Notes: generated from the sequence alone by a model not told the origin. DNA of 64,000 nucleotides from DATFVJ01 sp963851085 (GCA_963851085.1 CAWKNX010000010.1:558001-622000); one strand, 5' to 3'; shown: positions 13,370-23,283, counted from the first letter of the stretch. Program-made: numbers and translations.

Positions 13370-16261
13370 GTGAGCTTCCGTTCTCCGGGTCGCTCACGGC
13401 CGGTGCGATTGCCGCACCGGCCGCGTTACCTGATCCCGGTAGTGGCCGCGGTCATCGCGGTCATCGTGCTGTTCATCGTGTTCGCGAACGTGTGGACCGA
13501 TTTCCTGTGGTTCCAGTCGATCCAGTATGGCTCGGTCTTCACGAAGATGATCAGCGTCAAGCTGGTGCTCTTCGTGATTGGCGCCGCCGTCATGGCCTCG
13601 GTGGTCGGCGTCAACATCTATCTGGCCTACCGGTTCCGCCCCACCTACCGGGCAATGTCACCCGAGCAGCAGGGTCTGGAGCGGTACCGGACCGCGCTTG
13701 ATCCATACCGCAAGCTGGTGATGGGCTTCGGCCTCGGCCTGCTCGCGCTGATATCCGGGCTGTCGGTGGCCGGCTCCTGGCGTGTCTGGCTCCTGTTCGT
13801 CAACCAGACGCCATTTGGGCAGAAGGACCCCCAGTTTCATCTGGACATCTCGTTCTTCACATTCACCTACCCCTTCATCAGGTTCATACTCGGTTTCGCC
13901 TTCACCGCCGTCGTGCTCTCGGTCATCGCCGCGGCCGCCACCCACTACCTGTACGGCGGACTGCGGCTGCAAGGGCCAGGTGATCGTTCCAGTGTGGCGG
14001 CGCGCGCCCAAATGTTCGTGCTGCTTGGGATATTCGTGCTGCTCAAGGCGGTGGCGTACTGGTACGACAGGTACGGCCTCAACTTCAGCCAGCGCGGGAC
14101 CGTCACCACGGGAGCCTCGTACACGGACGTGAACGCGGTGCTTCCGGCGAAGACGATCCTGGCCGTGATCGCGATCGTGTGCGCCCTGCTCCTCTTCGCC
14201 GGCGCGCTGCGGCGCAGCGTGATGCTGCCCGCGGTCGGGTTCGGCCTGCTCGTGCTCTCCGCGATCCTGGTCGGCGGCGTCTACCCGGCGATCATCCAGC
14301 AGTTCGACGTCAAGCCGAACGAACTCGCGAAGGAGTCGCCGTACATCCAGCGGGAGATCGCGGGCACCCGGCAGGCCTACGCCATTACCGGTGTGCAGGA
14401 GACCCCCTACGCGGCGACCCCGGACCAGCCGGCCCCGCAGCTTGCGTCCGACGCGAGTACGCTGCCCGGGGTCCGGCTGCTCGACCCGGCCGTGGTTGCT
14501 CCTTCATTCCAGCAGCTACAGCAGATCAAGGGCTACTACAAGTTCTCCAGCGTGCTCGACATGGACCGCTACCCGCTGCCGGGTAGCGGAACCGCGCCGC
14601 AGGACACCGTGGTCGCGGTCCGTGAGATGCCGGGCCCGCCGGCGAGCCAGAGCAACTGGGTGACCCAGCACCTGGTCTACACGCACGGGTATGGCTTCGT
14701 CGCCGCCTCCGCGAACACGGTCAGCGGCGGAGGCGGCCCGAGCTTCATCGAGAGCAACATTCCGTACCAGGGTGAGCTCCCCAGCTTCCAGCCGCGTGTC
14801 TACTTCGGCCCGCTCGAGACGAACTACGTGATCGTGGGAGCGCCCAAGGGCCGCGCACCGCAGGAACTCGATTTCCCCAACCAGAGCGCCAGCGGCCAGC
14901 AGAACACCACCTACCGGGGCGGCGGCGGGGTCGCGATCGGCTCCTTCTGGAATCGGCTGCTCTACGCGACCAAGCTCAAGCAGCTCAACATCCTGCTTTC
15001 CGGTGCCGTCAACCACCAGTCGCGGATCCTGTACGTCCGTGACCCGCTGTCCCGGGTGGCGAAGGTGGCGCCGTTCCTCACCCTTGACGGCGATGTGTAC
15101 CCGGTGATTTCCGGCGGCAGGCTCGACTTCGTGGTCGACGGCTACACCACCACCGACCTTTATCCGTATTCGGAGCGGGAAGGGCTCGATGGCGTCACGG
15201 CCGACTCGATCGGCACGCCGGCGCCGGTCGAGCAGTCGGGCGATCAGATCAATTACATCCGCAACTCGGTCAAGGCAGTGGTGGACGCCTACACCGGCAA
15301 GGTGACCCTCTACGAGTGGAACGCCGATCCGGTGCTGCGTACCTGGATGAAGGCCTTTCCCGGCATCATCAAGCCGAAGGCGTCGATCCCCGCCGATCTG
15401 CTTCCGCATCTGCGCTACCCGCAGGACCTGCTCAAGGTCCAGCGGCCGATTCTCGCCCGCTACCACGTACAGCAAGCACAGGCCTTCTACGGCGGTCAGG
15501 ACTTCTGGGCCGTGCCCAACGACCCGACCACGCCGGACGGCGGAACCCAGCCGCCGTATTACCTGACCATGTCCATGCCGGGATACAGCGCACCCGAGTA
15601 CTCCCTGACCACCTCCTTCGTGGCAAAGGGCCGGGAGAACGTGGCGGCGTTCATGGCGGTCGACAGCAACCCGCTGAGCCCGGACTACGGCACGATCCGG
15701 GTTCTCGAACTGCCGCGCTCCACGGTGATCTCCGGCCCGAACCAGGTGCAGAACACGTTCGAGTCCAACCCGACCGCGTCGCGTGAGCTCGCCCTGTACC
15801 GGCAGGGTGGATCAACGGTGATCACGGGGAACCTGATCATGCTTCCCCTCGGTGGCGGCCTGCTGTACATCGAGCCGGTGTACTTGCAGGCGACGGGCGG
15901 CCAAGGCGCGGGCTCCTATCCGACACTTCAGCGCGTGTTCGTGTCATTCAACGGGCCCATCGGCTATGCGGCCACCCTGCAAGCGGCCCTCGGGCAGGTG
16001 TTCAGCGGGCTGCCGAGCCAGCCCACAGGCGTTGGCACCGGGTCGGCCAGCGGCCAGCTGAGCGCGGCCGTGCGCGGTTTCCTCAGTCAGGCGGAGTCGC
16101 ACTACCAGGCGGCGCAGCAGGCGCTGAAGCAGGGTGACTTCGCCACCTACGGGCAGCAACTGCAACTGATGAAGCAGGCGCTCGACGAGGCGAACCGCGC
16201 GGCGCAGCAGTCGGCGAAGCCAGGCGCGGCACCGACACCGACGCCGTCCCCGACGCGATGA
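13370..16261 (+). CDS. UPF0182 large membrane protein
   Basis: The 963-residue protein has about seven hydrophobic helices in the first 320 residues (beginning IPVVAAVIAVIVLFIVFANVW), then a very large soluble part likely outside the membrane, and a Gln/Ala-rich helical C-terminus ending in a Pro/Thr tail. Segments such as GYGFVAASANTV and YSEREGLDG are typical for UPF0182. The family is widespread in actinobacteria and its function is unknown. GTG 13370 follows GGGGGAGG at 13360-13367. The 218-bp gap upstream contains a possible TAGTGT -10 box at 13256-13261 but no clear -35. It follows the PDZ/Lon-like gene as in mycobacteria. Confidence 0.93.
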   Translation: MSFRSPGRSRPVRLPHRPRYLIPVVAAVIAVIVLFIVFANVWTDFLWFQSIQYGSVFTKMISVKLVLFVIGAAVMASVVGVNIYLAYRFRPTYRAMSPEQQGLERYRTALDPYRKLVMGFGLGLLALISGLSVAGSWRVWLLFVNQTPFGQKDPQFHLDISFFTFTYPFIRFILGFAFTAVVLSVIAAAATHYLYGGLRLQGPGDRSSVAARAQMFVLLGIFVLLKAVAYWYDRYGLNFSQRGTVTTGASYTDVNAVLPAKTILAVIAIVCALLLFAGALRRSVMLPAVGFGLLVLSAILVGGVYPAIIQQFDVKPNELAKESPYIQREIAGTRQAYAITGVQETPYAATPDQPAPQLASDASTLPGVRLLDPAVVAPSFQQLQQIKGYYKFSSVLDMDRYPLPGSGTAPQDTVVAVREMPGPPASQSNWVTQHLVYTHGYGFVAASANTVSGGGGPSFIESNIPYQGELPSFQPRVYFGPLETNYVIVGAPKGRAPQELDFPNQSASGQQNTTYRGGGGVAIGSFWNRLLYATKLKQLNILLSGAVNHQSRILYVRDPLSRVAKVAPFLTLDGDVYPVISGGRLDFVVDGYTTTDLYPYSEREGLDGVTADSIGTPAPVEQSGDQINYIRNSVKAVVDAYTGKVTLYEWNADPVLRTWMKAFPGIIKPKASIPADLLPHLRYPQDLLKVQRPILARYHVQQAQAFYGGQDFWAVPNDPTTPDGGTQPPYYLTMSMPGYSAPEYSLTTSFVAKGRENVAAFMAVDSNPLSPDYGTIRVLELPRSTVISGPNQVQNTFESNPTASRELALYRQGGSTVITGNLIMLPLGGGLLYIEPVYLQATGGQGAGSYPTLQRVFVSFNGPIGYAATLQAALGQVFSGLPSQPTGVGTGSASGQLSAAVRGFLSQAESHYQAAQQALKQGDFATYGQQLQLMKQALDEANRAAQQSAKPGAAPTPTPSPTR

Positions 16262-16340
16262 CCGTGTCGGGGTCGTGGGCGGGGGCGTCCCAGTGCCCGT
16301 TCCCGGTCGGCCATCAAGCGACGGTGATCGGGGCGCGGCG

Positions 16341-17051
16341 ATGCGGCTAGCGGATGCTGTCGCCTTCGCCGGCCATCAGGTGCACGTCTGCCGCTACCGT
16401 GAGGCCGGCACGCTGCTGCGCTGGCTCGGCACCGACCTGGACGGGCTGCGGGTGCTCGATGTTGCCGGCGGTGACGGGTACTGGGCAGGGCAGGCCAGGC
16501 GGCGCGGCGCCCACGCGGTATCGATCGACCTCGCCCGCGCCAAGATGCTGCGCGGGCGCGGGTTGACCGGCGCCCCGGCGCTCGTCGAGGCCGATGCGCT
16601 GCGGCTGCCCTTCGAGGACGGATCCTTCGACCGGGTCATGTCGATCTGCGCGATCGAGCATTTCGACGACGGCGAGCGCGCGCTGGACGAGATGGCGCGG
16701 GTCCTGCGGCCCGGTGGTGAGCTGGTCATGTCGGCGGACGCGCTCACCCGGGCGTCGCAGTGGCCTGAGCTGTACCGCGCGCACTGCACGCGGTACCACG
16801 TCAAGCACACATATACCCACGACACGCTGGGGCGGCTGCTCGCAGCCCGCGGTCTCGAGGTGATGGAACATGGCTATCAGTTCCGCGCCCGCTGGTCGGA
16901 GCGGCTGTACCTTGGCCTGTCAGCGCGCGGGGGCAGGGTAAGTTTCAACGCCGCTGCCGCGCTGATTCCGCTGGTGGCGGCGAGCGATCGCTGGACCGGC
17001 CGTGACCTTGGCAGCATCGTCCTGCTTCGCGCGCGCCGGGCGCTGAAGTGA
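16341..17051 (+). CDS. Class I SAM-dependent methyltransferase
   Basis: The 236-residue protein (ATG 16341) has SAM motif I VLDVAGGDGYWAGQA, an acidic end of strand 2 (VSIDLA), motif FEDGSFDRVMSICAIEHFDD and a post-motif ARVLRPGGELVMSAD, the order of a Methyltransf_11 enzyme. A short ubiE-like C-terminal domain follows. The acceptor substrate is unknown. A longer frame starts with GTG 16275, just after the UPF0182 stop, but those residues are low complexity. Placement directly upstream of a glycosyltransferase and a sugar-nucleotide pyrophosphorylase suggests a role in glycoconjugate or small-molecule modification; this is inference. Confidence 0.85.
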   Translation: MRLADAVAFAGHQVHVCRYREAGTLLRWLGTDLDGLRVLDVAGGDGYWAGQARRRGAHAVSIDLARAKMLRGRGLTGAPALVEADALRLPFEDGSFDRVMSICAIEHFDDGERALDEMARVLRPGGELVMSADALTRASQWPELYRAHCTRYHVKHTYTHDTLGRLLAARGLEVMEHGYQFRARWSERLYLGLSARGGRVSFNAAAALIPLVAASDRWTGRDLGSIVLLRARRALK

Positions 17052-17289
17052 ATTCCACGTAACGGTCGGCAACACCTTGCCTCCCTGCTGGTCCAACGGC
17101 ACATCCAGGGCAGTAAACGGCGTACGCTCGTCTTGGGAGCATCTTCGGGACACCCGAACGAGTTCACTGGGCTCCCGGTTTCGCCTGCTGGGCCGCTGGC
17201 ACAGCGCACCGGGTTCCCCATGCGGCTCACCCGGGTTCCCGGTCCGGCACACTGGGTTTGCCCCGCCCAAGGAAGGAGCGAGATCGGCC

Positions 17290-18426
17290 GTGGCGCCTCG
17301 GGTCCTTGTTGACGCGACTGCTGTGCCCGCTGACCGCGGCGCCCTCGGACGGTACGTCGACGGGCTGATCGGCGCGCTTGTGTCCGCGGACGCGGACCTT
17401 GCCGTTGCCTGCCAACGTGCAGACGAGGAACGGTACGGGAGGCTGGCGCCAAACGCGAGGATCGCCGCGGGCCCTACCGCCATCGCGCACCGGGCGGCCA
17501 GGCTGGCCTGGGAGCAGACGGGCCTGCCGCTCGTCGCGCAGCAGGTCGGCGCGGACGTCATCCACGCGCCGCACTATTCGATTCCGCTGCGCCCAGGTGT
17601 GCCGTGCGTGGTGACGGTACACGATCTCACCTTCTTCACCGACCCGGAACTGCACACCGCCGTCACCGCCACATTCTTCAAGTCCGCCATCCGCACGGCG
17701 GTGCGCCGGGCCACCCGGCTGATTGTGCCGTCGAAGGCGACCAGGGATGAGCTTGTCCGTGTCCTCGGCGCGGACCCGACCCGGATCGACGTGGCGTACC
17801 ACGGCGTGGATCACACTCTCTTCCACCGGCCGGACCAGACGCAGCTCGGCCGGGTCTCCGACCGGCTCGGCCTGCATGGCAAGCCGTATGTCGCGTTCCT
17901 TGGCACGCTGGAGCCGCGCAAGAACGTACCCGCCCTGATCAGAGGCTGGACCGATGCCGCCGCCGACATGGCGGAGCCTCCGGCGCTTGTGCTCGCGGGT
18001 GGCTGCGGCTGGAGCGAGGAGGTGGACGTGGCGGTCGCGGCCGCGCCGCCGCACCTCCGGCTGATACGCCCAGGCTACTTGCGGTTCTCCGATCTGCCCG
18101 GGTTTCTCGGTGGTGCCATGGTGGTGGCCTTCCCGAGCCGAGGCGAGGGCTTCGGGCTTCCTGTGCTCGAGGCCATGGCGTGCGGCGCGCCGGTGCTGAC
18201 GACGCACTGCACATCATTGCCTGAGGTCGGCGGCGATGCGGTGGCGTACACCGAGCGGGACGGCGACAGTATCCGCGCCGCGCTGCGGGCGCTGCTTGAC
18301 GATCCCGCGCGGCGACAGGCGCTCGGTGACGCGGGCTATGCGCGGTCGCAGGAGTTCACCTGGGAGGCCTCGGCCGAAGCTCACCTGGCCTCCTACCAGC
18401 GGGCGGCGGAGCAGCACATACCCTGA
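17290..18426 (+). CDS. Glycosyltransferase family 4 (GT-B)
   Basis: The 378-residue protein is a GT-B retaining glycosyltransferase. It begins PRVLVDATAVPADRGALGRY, has VVTVHDLTFF and the donor-domain strand YVAFLGTLEPRKNVPALI (about 200-217), and ends with the family signature FPSRGEGFGLPVLEAMACG containing the E-x7-E motif. The donor is likely a nucleotide-diphosphate sugar such as GDP-mannose, given the sugar-nucleotide gene 67 bp downstream and manB elsewhere in the window, but this cannot be fixed from sequence. GTG 17290 has GGAAGGAG at 17271-17278. The 238-bp gap upstream holds only a possible TACGCT -10 box at 17123. Confidence 0.9.
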   Translation: MAPRVLVDATAVPADRGALGRYVDGLIGALVSADADLAVACQRADEERYGRLAPNARIAAGPTAIAHRAARLAWEQTGLPLVAQQVGADVIHAPHYSIPLRPGVPCVVTVHDLTFFTDPELHTAVTATFFKSAIRTAVRRATRLIVPSKATRDELVRVLGADPTRIDVAYHGVDHTLFHRPDQTQLGRVSDRLGLHGKPYVAFLGTLEPRKNVPALIRGWTDAAADMAEPPALVLAGGCGWSEEVDVAVAAAPPHLRLIRPGYLRFSDLPGFLGGAMVVAFPSRGEGFGLPVLEAMACGAPVLTTHCTSLPEVGGDAVAYTERDGDSIRAALRALLDDPARRQALGDAGYARSQEFTWEASAEAHLASYQRAAEQHIP

Positions 18427-18479
18427 CCGCTGACCGGCCGGCTCGGCGGTGTCGGCGTCCGGCTGCGCCGCCGGAATGG

Positions 18480-18485
18480 TAGCGT
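18480..18485 (+). promoter_or_regulatory. -10 box TAGCGT of the sugar-nucleotide gene (leaderless)
   Basis: TAGCGT ends 8 nt before ATG 18494, which lacks a Shine-Dalgarno, as expected for a leaderless transcript. Confidence 0.45.
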
Positions 18486-18493
18486 CCCTGCTC

Positions 18494-19573
18494 ATGGAAC
18501 CCGTCGAGGCGATCGTGCTCGTGGGCGGCCAGGGCACCAGGTTGCGCCCGATGACGATTTTTACGCCCAAACCGCTGCTTCCCGCCGCGGGTGTGCCGTT
18601 CATCGCCCATCAGCTCGCACGTGCGGCGGCAAACGGGGTGGTACACGCGGTCCTCGCCACGTCCTACCGTGCGGACATGTTCGAGGCCGGGCTGGGCGAC
18701 GGATCGTCGTTCGGTCTTGAACTCGACTACGTCATGGAAGACCCGCCCCTCGGCACGGGCGGCGGCATCAGGAACGCGGCCAGCCGGCTGAGCAGCGGCC
18801 CCGACGAACCGGTGCTCGTGCTCAATGGGGACGTCCTTTCCGGTCACGACATCGCCGCGCAGCTTGACCTGCATCGCGCGGCCGACGCCGCGGTGACGCT
18901 GCATCTGGTGCAGGTCGATGACCCGTCCAGCTTCGGCTGCGTGCCGACCGACGACGTGGGCCGGGTCACCGCGTTCCTCGAGAAGACACCCGTGCCGGTC
19001 ACGAACCGGATCAACGCCGGCTGTTACGTCTTCAAGCGGCGGGTGATCGACCGGATCCCCGCTGGCCGCGCCGTGTCGGTCGAGCGGGAGACCTTTCCAG
19101 GGCTCATCGACACCGGCGAACCCGTGTTCGGCTTCCCTGACACGGCGTACTGGCTGGATGTCGGCACGCCGGAGGCGTTCGTCCGCGCGTCCTGCGATCT
19201 GGTCCTCGGCCTGGTGCCCTCGCCAGCGATGTCGGGGCCCTGCGGGGACGCGCTTGTGCTGCCGGGGGCCACGGTCGATCGGGCGGCGCGGCTGTCCGGG
19301 GGCGCGGTGATCGGCGCAGGCTCGGTCATCGGGCCTGGCGCCCGCGTCCACGGGAGCGTGCTGCTCGACGGGGTGACGGTGGCTCCCGGCGCCAGTGTCG
19401 AGGGCTGTCTGCTCGGCAACGGCGTCCGCATCGGCGAGAGCGCCGTGCTCGAGGGCGCGTTCATCGGCGATGGTGCCGTGATCGGGGCTGCGAACGAGCT
19501 TCGCCACGGCATCAGGATCTGGCCACACGCGCAGATCGCGCCGCGGACCGTCCGGTTCTCGACAGACACCTGA
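18494..19573 (+). CDS. Sugar-1-phosphate nucleotidyltransferase (mannose-1-phosphate guanylyltransferase type)
   Basis: The 359-residue enzyme opens with the nucleotide-binding signature IVLVGGQGTRLRPMT (8-21) and FTPKPLLP with the catalytic Lys. It has the metal Asp in VLNGDV (D113) and EKTPVPVTNRINAGCYVF. From about residue 255 a left-handed beta-helix of hexapeptide repeats (GGAVIGAGSVIGPGARVHG) follows. By position near fbiA/B/C, whiB2 and manB it corresponds to the mycobacterial gene Rv3264c (GDP-mannose pyrophosphorylase, there called manC/manB). GDP-mannose or another NDP-sugar is therefore the likely product, but specificity is inferred. An upstream GTG (18449) and ATG (18476) are possible but lack support. 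Confidence 0.87.
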   Translation: MEPVEAIVLVGGQGTRLRPMTIFTPKPLLPAAGVPFIAHQLARAAANGVVHAVLATSYRADMFEAGLGDGSSFGLELDYVMEDPPLGTGGGIRNAASRLSSGPDEPVLVLNGDVLSGHDIAAQLDLHRAADAAVTLHLVQVDDPSSFGCVPTDDVGRVTAFLEKTPVPVTNRINAGCYVFKRRVIDRIPAGRAVSVERETFPGLIDTGEPVFGFPDTAYWLDVGTPEAFVRASCDLVLGLVPSPAMSGPCGDALVLPGATVDRAARLSGGAVIGAGSVIGPGARVHGSVLLDGVTVAPGASVEGCLLGNGVRIGESAVLEGAFIGDGAVIGAANELRHGIRIWPHAQIAPRTVRFSTDT

Positions 19574-19584
19574 GCGGGCGCGCT

Positions 19585-20574
19585 GTGCCCCGTCCGGCCC
19601 CGCTGACCCGCACCTGGCGGCCGCCGTTTCCCCTGGACATCCACTCGGTCCTCGGCGTGCACAGGCGCGGGCGGCGTGATCCAGCCTTCCAGGTGAGCGC
19701 CGACGGCGCCATCTGGCGGACCTGCCTGACCCCGGACGGGCCCGGCACGCTGCGGGTGACGGCCATCGGCGGAGCGGCTGCGGGGGAAGCGGCGGCTGGC
19801 GGGGCGGCGGCAGACGGGGCGCCGGCTGGCGGGGCGGCGGCCGCCGCGTGGGGGCCTGGCGCCGAATGGCTACTGGGCCAGCTTCCCGACATGCTCGGTG
19901 CCGACGACGATCCGGTGGGCTTCGCCCCCACCCATGGGCTGCTGCGCGAGATGGCGGCGCGCCATCCCGGCCTGCGAGTCGGCAGGACCGCACGGGTCCT
20001 CGAGGCGCTGGTGCCCGCGGTGCTCGAACAGAAGGTCGTGGGCGCCGAGGCGTTCCGCGCCTGGCGGCTGCTGCTGGCCAGATATGGCGAAGCTGCGCCT
20101 GGCACCGGGCCAGGTGGCCCGGTACCCGCTGGCATGCGCGTATTCCCGTCCCCGCGGGTGTGGGTGTCGATCCCGTCCTGGGAATGGCACCGCGCCGGTG
20201 TGGAGGGCGTCCGGGCCCGGACGATCATCGCGGCGGCGAGCGTGGCGGGTCGCGTCGAGGAGATCGCCGTCATGGACCCCGGGGCGGCGGACCGCAGGCT
20301 TCAGGCCATCGCGGGGATCGGGCCATGGACATCGGCGGAGGTGCGGCAGCGTGCATCGGGCGACGCCGACGCCGTGTCGGTCGGTGATTACCACCTGCCC
20401 TCGATGGTCGGCTGGGCACTGGCGGGGCGGGTGGTGAGCGATTCGGGGATGCTCGAACTGCTCGCGCCCTATCGGGGGCACCGCTACCGTGCCACCCGCC
20501 TGGTGGAACTCAGCGGCGTGGCGCCACCGCGCCGCAGCCCCAAGCTCGCCCCCCGCGACTACCGCGCGTTCTGA
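19585..20574 (+). CDS. DNA-3-methyladenine glycosylase 2-like (HhH-GPD) protein
   Basis: The 329-residue protein has an AlkA-like C-terminal domain with the helix-hairpin-helix LQAIAGIGPWTSAEVRQRA (about 233-251) and the catalytic Asp in SVGDYHLP (D268), as in monofunctional base-excision glycosylases that remove alkylated purines. An Ala/Gly-rich insert (about 55-85, coded by GC repeats) interrupts the N-terminal domain. GTG 19585 starts 11 bases after the upstream stop, so it is probably co-transcribed with the nucleotidyltransferase. No Ada or other repair gene is adjacent. Confidence 0.85.
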   Translation: MPRPAPLTRTWRPPFPLDIHSVLGVHRRGRRDPAFQVSADGAIWRTCLTPDGPGTLRVTAIGGAAAGEAAAGGAAADGAPAGGAAAAAWGPGAEWLLGQLPDMLGADDDPVGFAPTHGLLREMAARHPGLRVGRTARVLEALVPAVLEQKVVGAEAFRAWRLLLARYGEAAPGTGPGGPVPAGMRVFPSPRVWVSIPSWEWHRAGVEGVRARTIIAAASVAGRVEEIAVMDPGAADRRLQAIAGIGPWTSAEVRQRASGDADAVSVGDYHLPSMVGWALAGRVVSDSGMLELLAPYRGHRYRATRLVELSGVAPPRRSPKLAPRDYRAF

Positions 20575-20661
20575 CCAGCCCCGGTTCCCTTGATCGTGCG
20601 GCGCTGGCGGCCCGCGTGCCCGTCGGGCAGGGGTGCGGGAAGCGTTGATCCAGCTGCCGCG

Positions 20662-20667
20662 TAGGGT
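20662..20667 (+). promoter_or_regulatory. -10 box TAGGGT of fbiC (leaderless)
   Basis: TAGGGT ends 6 nt before ATG 20674; no Shine-Dalgarno precedes that ATG. A leaderless fbiC transcript is suggested. Confidence 0.5.
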
Positions 20668-20673
20668 GCGGCC

Positions 20674-23283
20674 ATGGGCCTTTCCGAGGATCGCCCCCCG
20701 GCCGCCGCACTTCGCAGGGCACTTGCCCGGGCCAGGGACGGCAAGCCGCTCGACCAGTCCGAGGCCACGGTGCTGCTGCACGCTCGCGACGCAGACCTGG
20801 ATCAGTTGCTGGCCCACGCGTCACGTACGCGTGACGCCGGCCTCGCCGCAGCGGGCCGCGAAGGCGTGATCACCTATTCCCGCAAGGTCTTCATCCCGCT
20901 CACCCGGCTGTGCAGGGACCGCTGCGGTTACTGCACGTTCGCCACGGTGCCGCACCGCGTACCGAGCCCGTACCTGTCACCCGACGAAGTCCTCGACATC
21001 GCGCGCCACGGTGCCGCGCTCGGCTGCAAGGAAGCGCTCTTCACTCTCGGTGACCGCCCGGAAGACCGCTGGGCACAGGCCCGCGAGTGGCTTGACGCGC
21101 ATGGCTATGACGACACGCTGTCCTATGTCAGAGCGATGGCCATCAGGGTGCTCGAAGAGACCGGGCTGCTGCCGCACCTGAATCCCGGCGTGCTGAGCTG
21201 GCAGGACTTCCAGCGGCTCAAGCCGGTCGCGCCGTCCATGGGCATGATGCTCGAGACCACCGCGGCCCGCCTGCACACCGGGCGCGGTGGACCGCACTTC
21301 GGCAGCCCGGACAAGGATCCCGCGGTCCGGGTGCGCGTCCTCGAGGACGCGGGGCGCAGCAGCGTCCCCTTCACCACGGGCATCCTCATCGGCATCGGTG
21401 AGACCCTCGCCGAGCGCGCCGACTCCATCTTCACGATCCGCCGGATCGCCCGCGAGTACGGCGGCATCCAGGAAGTCATCGTGCAGAACTTCCGGGCCAA
21501 GCCGGATACCAAGATGCGCGACGTGCCCGACGCCGAGCTTGCGGATCTGGCTGCGACGATCGCGGTCACCCGGCTGGTGCTCGGCCCGAAGGCGCGGGTA
21601 CAGGCGCCGCCGAACCTCGTTGACGATCAGCACGCACTGATCCTGCGGGCCGGCATCGACGACTGGGGCGGCGTATCGCCGCTCACCCCGGACCACGTCA
21701 ACCCGGAACGCCCGTGGCCACAGATCGACGAGCTAGCATCCCTGACGGCTGCCGCGGGCTCCACCCTCGCCGAGCGGCTGACGATCTACCCGGACTACAT
21801 CAAGGAGCCGTGGCTCGATCCGCGCCTGGCCGCTCATGTCGCCGCACTGGCCGATCCGGTCAGCGGGCTCGCCGCGGACGGCGCGGTGCCACGCGGCCTG
21901 CCCTGGCAAGAACCAGACGGGGGCTGGGGCCAGTCCGGTGGACGGGGCCGCACCGATCTGCACGTCGCGATCGACACCATGGGCCGCACCGACGATCGCC
22001 GCAGCGACTTCGGCGAGGTCTACGGCGACTGGGCGGAGGTCGGCGCACGGATCGCGCCAGGGTCCGCGGGGGGCACCGCGCCCGCTGAGCCCGCCAGGAC
22101 CAGCCGCATGGACGCCGAGGTGCTTTCCGCGCTCAGGCACGCGGAGGCGGACCCGGCTGGCCTGACAGACGCGGAGGCGCTCGCGCTGCTCGACTGCGAT
22201 GGCGCGGAACTGGAAGCGCTCACTGGGCTCGCCGACGACGTGCGCCGCGACACCGTCGGCGACGACGTCACCTACGTCGTGACCCGCAACATCAACTTCA
22301 CCAACGTCTGCTATACCGGCTGCCGTTTCTGCGCGTTCGCGCAGCGCCGCACCGACGCGGACGCCTACACGCTGTCCCTGGAGCAGGTGGGGGACCGGGC
22401 CGCGCAGGCATGGGCGGCCGGTGCGACCGAGGTGTGCATGCAGGGCGGCATCCACCCGGACCTGCCCGGCACCGCCTATTTCGACCTGGCCGCCGAGGTG
22501 AGGAGACACTGCCCGGACATGCACGTGCACGCGTTCTCGCCGATGGAGGTGATGAACGGGGCGTCGAGGACCGGGCTGCCGATCCGGGAATGGCTGGCGG
22601 CTGCGCGGGAGGCCGGGGTGGGTTCCATGCCTGGAACGGCGGCGGAGATCCTCGACGACGATGTCCGCTGGGTGCTCACCAAGGGCAAGCTGCCCGCGTC
22701 GGCCTGGATCGAGGTGATCACGACTGCCCACGAGCTCGGCATCCCGACCAGTTCCACGATGATGTACGGGCATGTGGACACCCCGCGGCACTGGGTCGCG
22801 CACCTGCGGGTGATCCGCGGCATCCAGGAGAAGACGGGCGGATTCACCGAGTTCGTGTTGCTGCCCTTCGTCCACGCGAACGCGCCGATCTACCTGGCCG
22901 GCCTGGCCAGGCCCGGGCCCACCCGGCGGCAGAACCTCGCGGTGCACGCCGTCTCGCGGTTGCTGCTGCACGGTGCGATCGCGAATATCCAGTGCTCGTG
23001 GGTGAAGCTCGACGATGACCTGTGCCGCGACGTGCTCCGGGGCGGCGTCAACGATCTGGGCGGCACGCTGATGGAGGAGACGATCAGCCGGATGGCCGGT
23101 TCGGCCAATGGCTCGTACAAGACGATCACTGACCTGGCCGCGATCGTGGCGCCACTGGGCCGCGAACTGCGGCAGCGCACCACCACGTACGGTGGCGTGC
23201 CGCCTGAGCGCGCCGCCGCCGCCCGTGCCAGCGACGGCGTCTGCGCCGCCGTCCGCCGCAAGCTGCCGGTCGTAGCCGGCTGA
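20674..23283 (+). CDS. fbiC: FO synthase, fused CofG-CofH (FbiC)
   Basis: The 869-residue protein carries two radical-SAM domains. The CofG half has CX3CX2C at C80, C84, C87 (LCRDRCGYCTF), and the CofH half has C546, C550, C553 (CYTGCRFCAF). FbiC condenses 5-amino-6-ribitylamino-uracil with tyrosine to form FO (7,8-didemethyl-8-hydroxy-5-deazariboflavin), the chromophore of coenzyme F420. The fused form is typical of actinobacteria, while archaea use two proteins. The linker between the halves (about 400-500) is Gly/Asp-rich. The gene converges on fbiB-fbiA across a palindromic spacer at 23488-23546, so all core F420 genes except fbiD are clustered here. Confidence 0.97.
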   Translation: MGLSEDRPPAAALRRALARARDGKPLDQSEATVLLHARDADLDQLLAHASRTRDAGLAAAGREGVITYSRKVFIPLTRLCRDRCGYCTFATVPHRVPSPYLSPDEVLDIARHGAALGCKEALFTLGDRPEDRWAQAREWLDAHGYDDTLSYVRAMAIRVLEETGLLPHLNPGVLSWQDFQRLKPVAPSMGMMLETTAARLHTGRGGPHFGSPDKDPAVRVRVLEDAGRSSVPFTTGILIGIGETLAERADSIFTIRRIAREYGGIQEVIVQNFRAKPDTKMRDVPDAELADLAATIAVTRLVLGPKARVQAPPNLVDDQHALILRAGIDDWGGVSPLTPDHVNPERPWPQIDELASLTAAAGSTLAERLTIYPDYIKEPWLDPRLAAHVAALADPVSGLAADGAVPRGLPWQEPDGGWGQSGGRGRTDLHVAIDTMGRTDDRRSDFGEVYGDWAEVGARIAPGSAGGTAPAEPARTSRMDAEVLSALRHAEADPAGLTDAEALALLDCDGAELEALTGLADDVRRDTVGDDVTYVVTRNINFTNVCYTGCRFCAFAQRRTDADAYTLSLEQVGDRAAQAWAAGATEVCMQGGIHPDLPGTAYFDLAAEVRRHCPDMHVHAFSPMEVMNGASRTGLPIREWLAAAREAGVGSMPGTAAEILDDDVRWVLTKGKLPASAWIEVITTAHELGIPTSSTMMYGHVDTPRHWVAHLRVIRGIQEKTGGFTEFVLLPFVHANAPIYLAGLARPGPTRRQNLAVHAVSRLLLHGAIANIQCSWVKLDDDLCRDVLRGGVNDLGGTLMEETISRMAGSANGSYKTITDLAAIVAPLGRELRQRTTTYGGVPPERAAAARASDGVCAAVRRKLPVVAG

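Noticed and set aside
18356..19993. 545-codon open frame on the minus strand
   Set aside because: Arg/Pro/Gly-rich shadow of the pyrophosphorylase and glycosylase genes; no motif or ribosome binding site.
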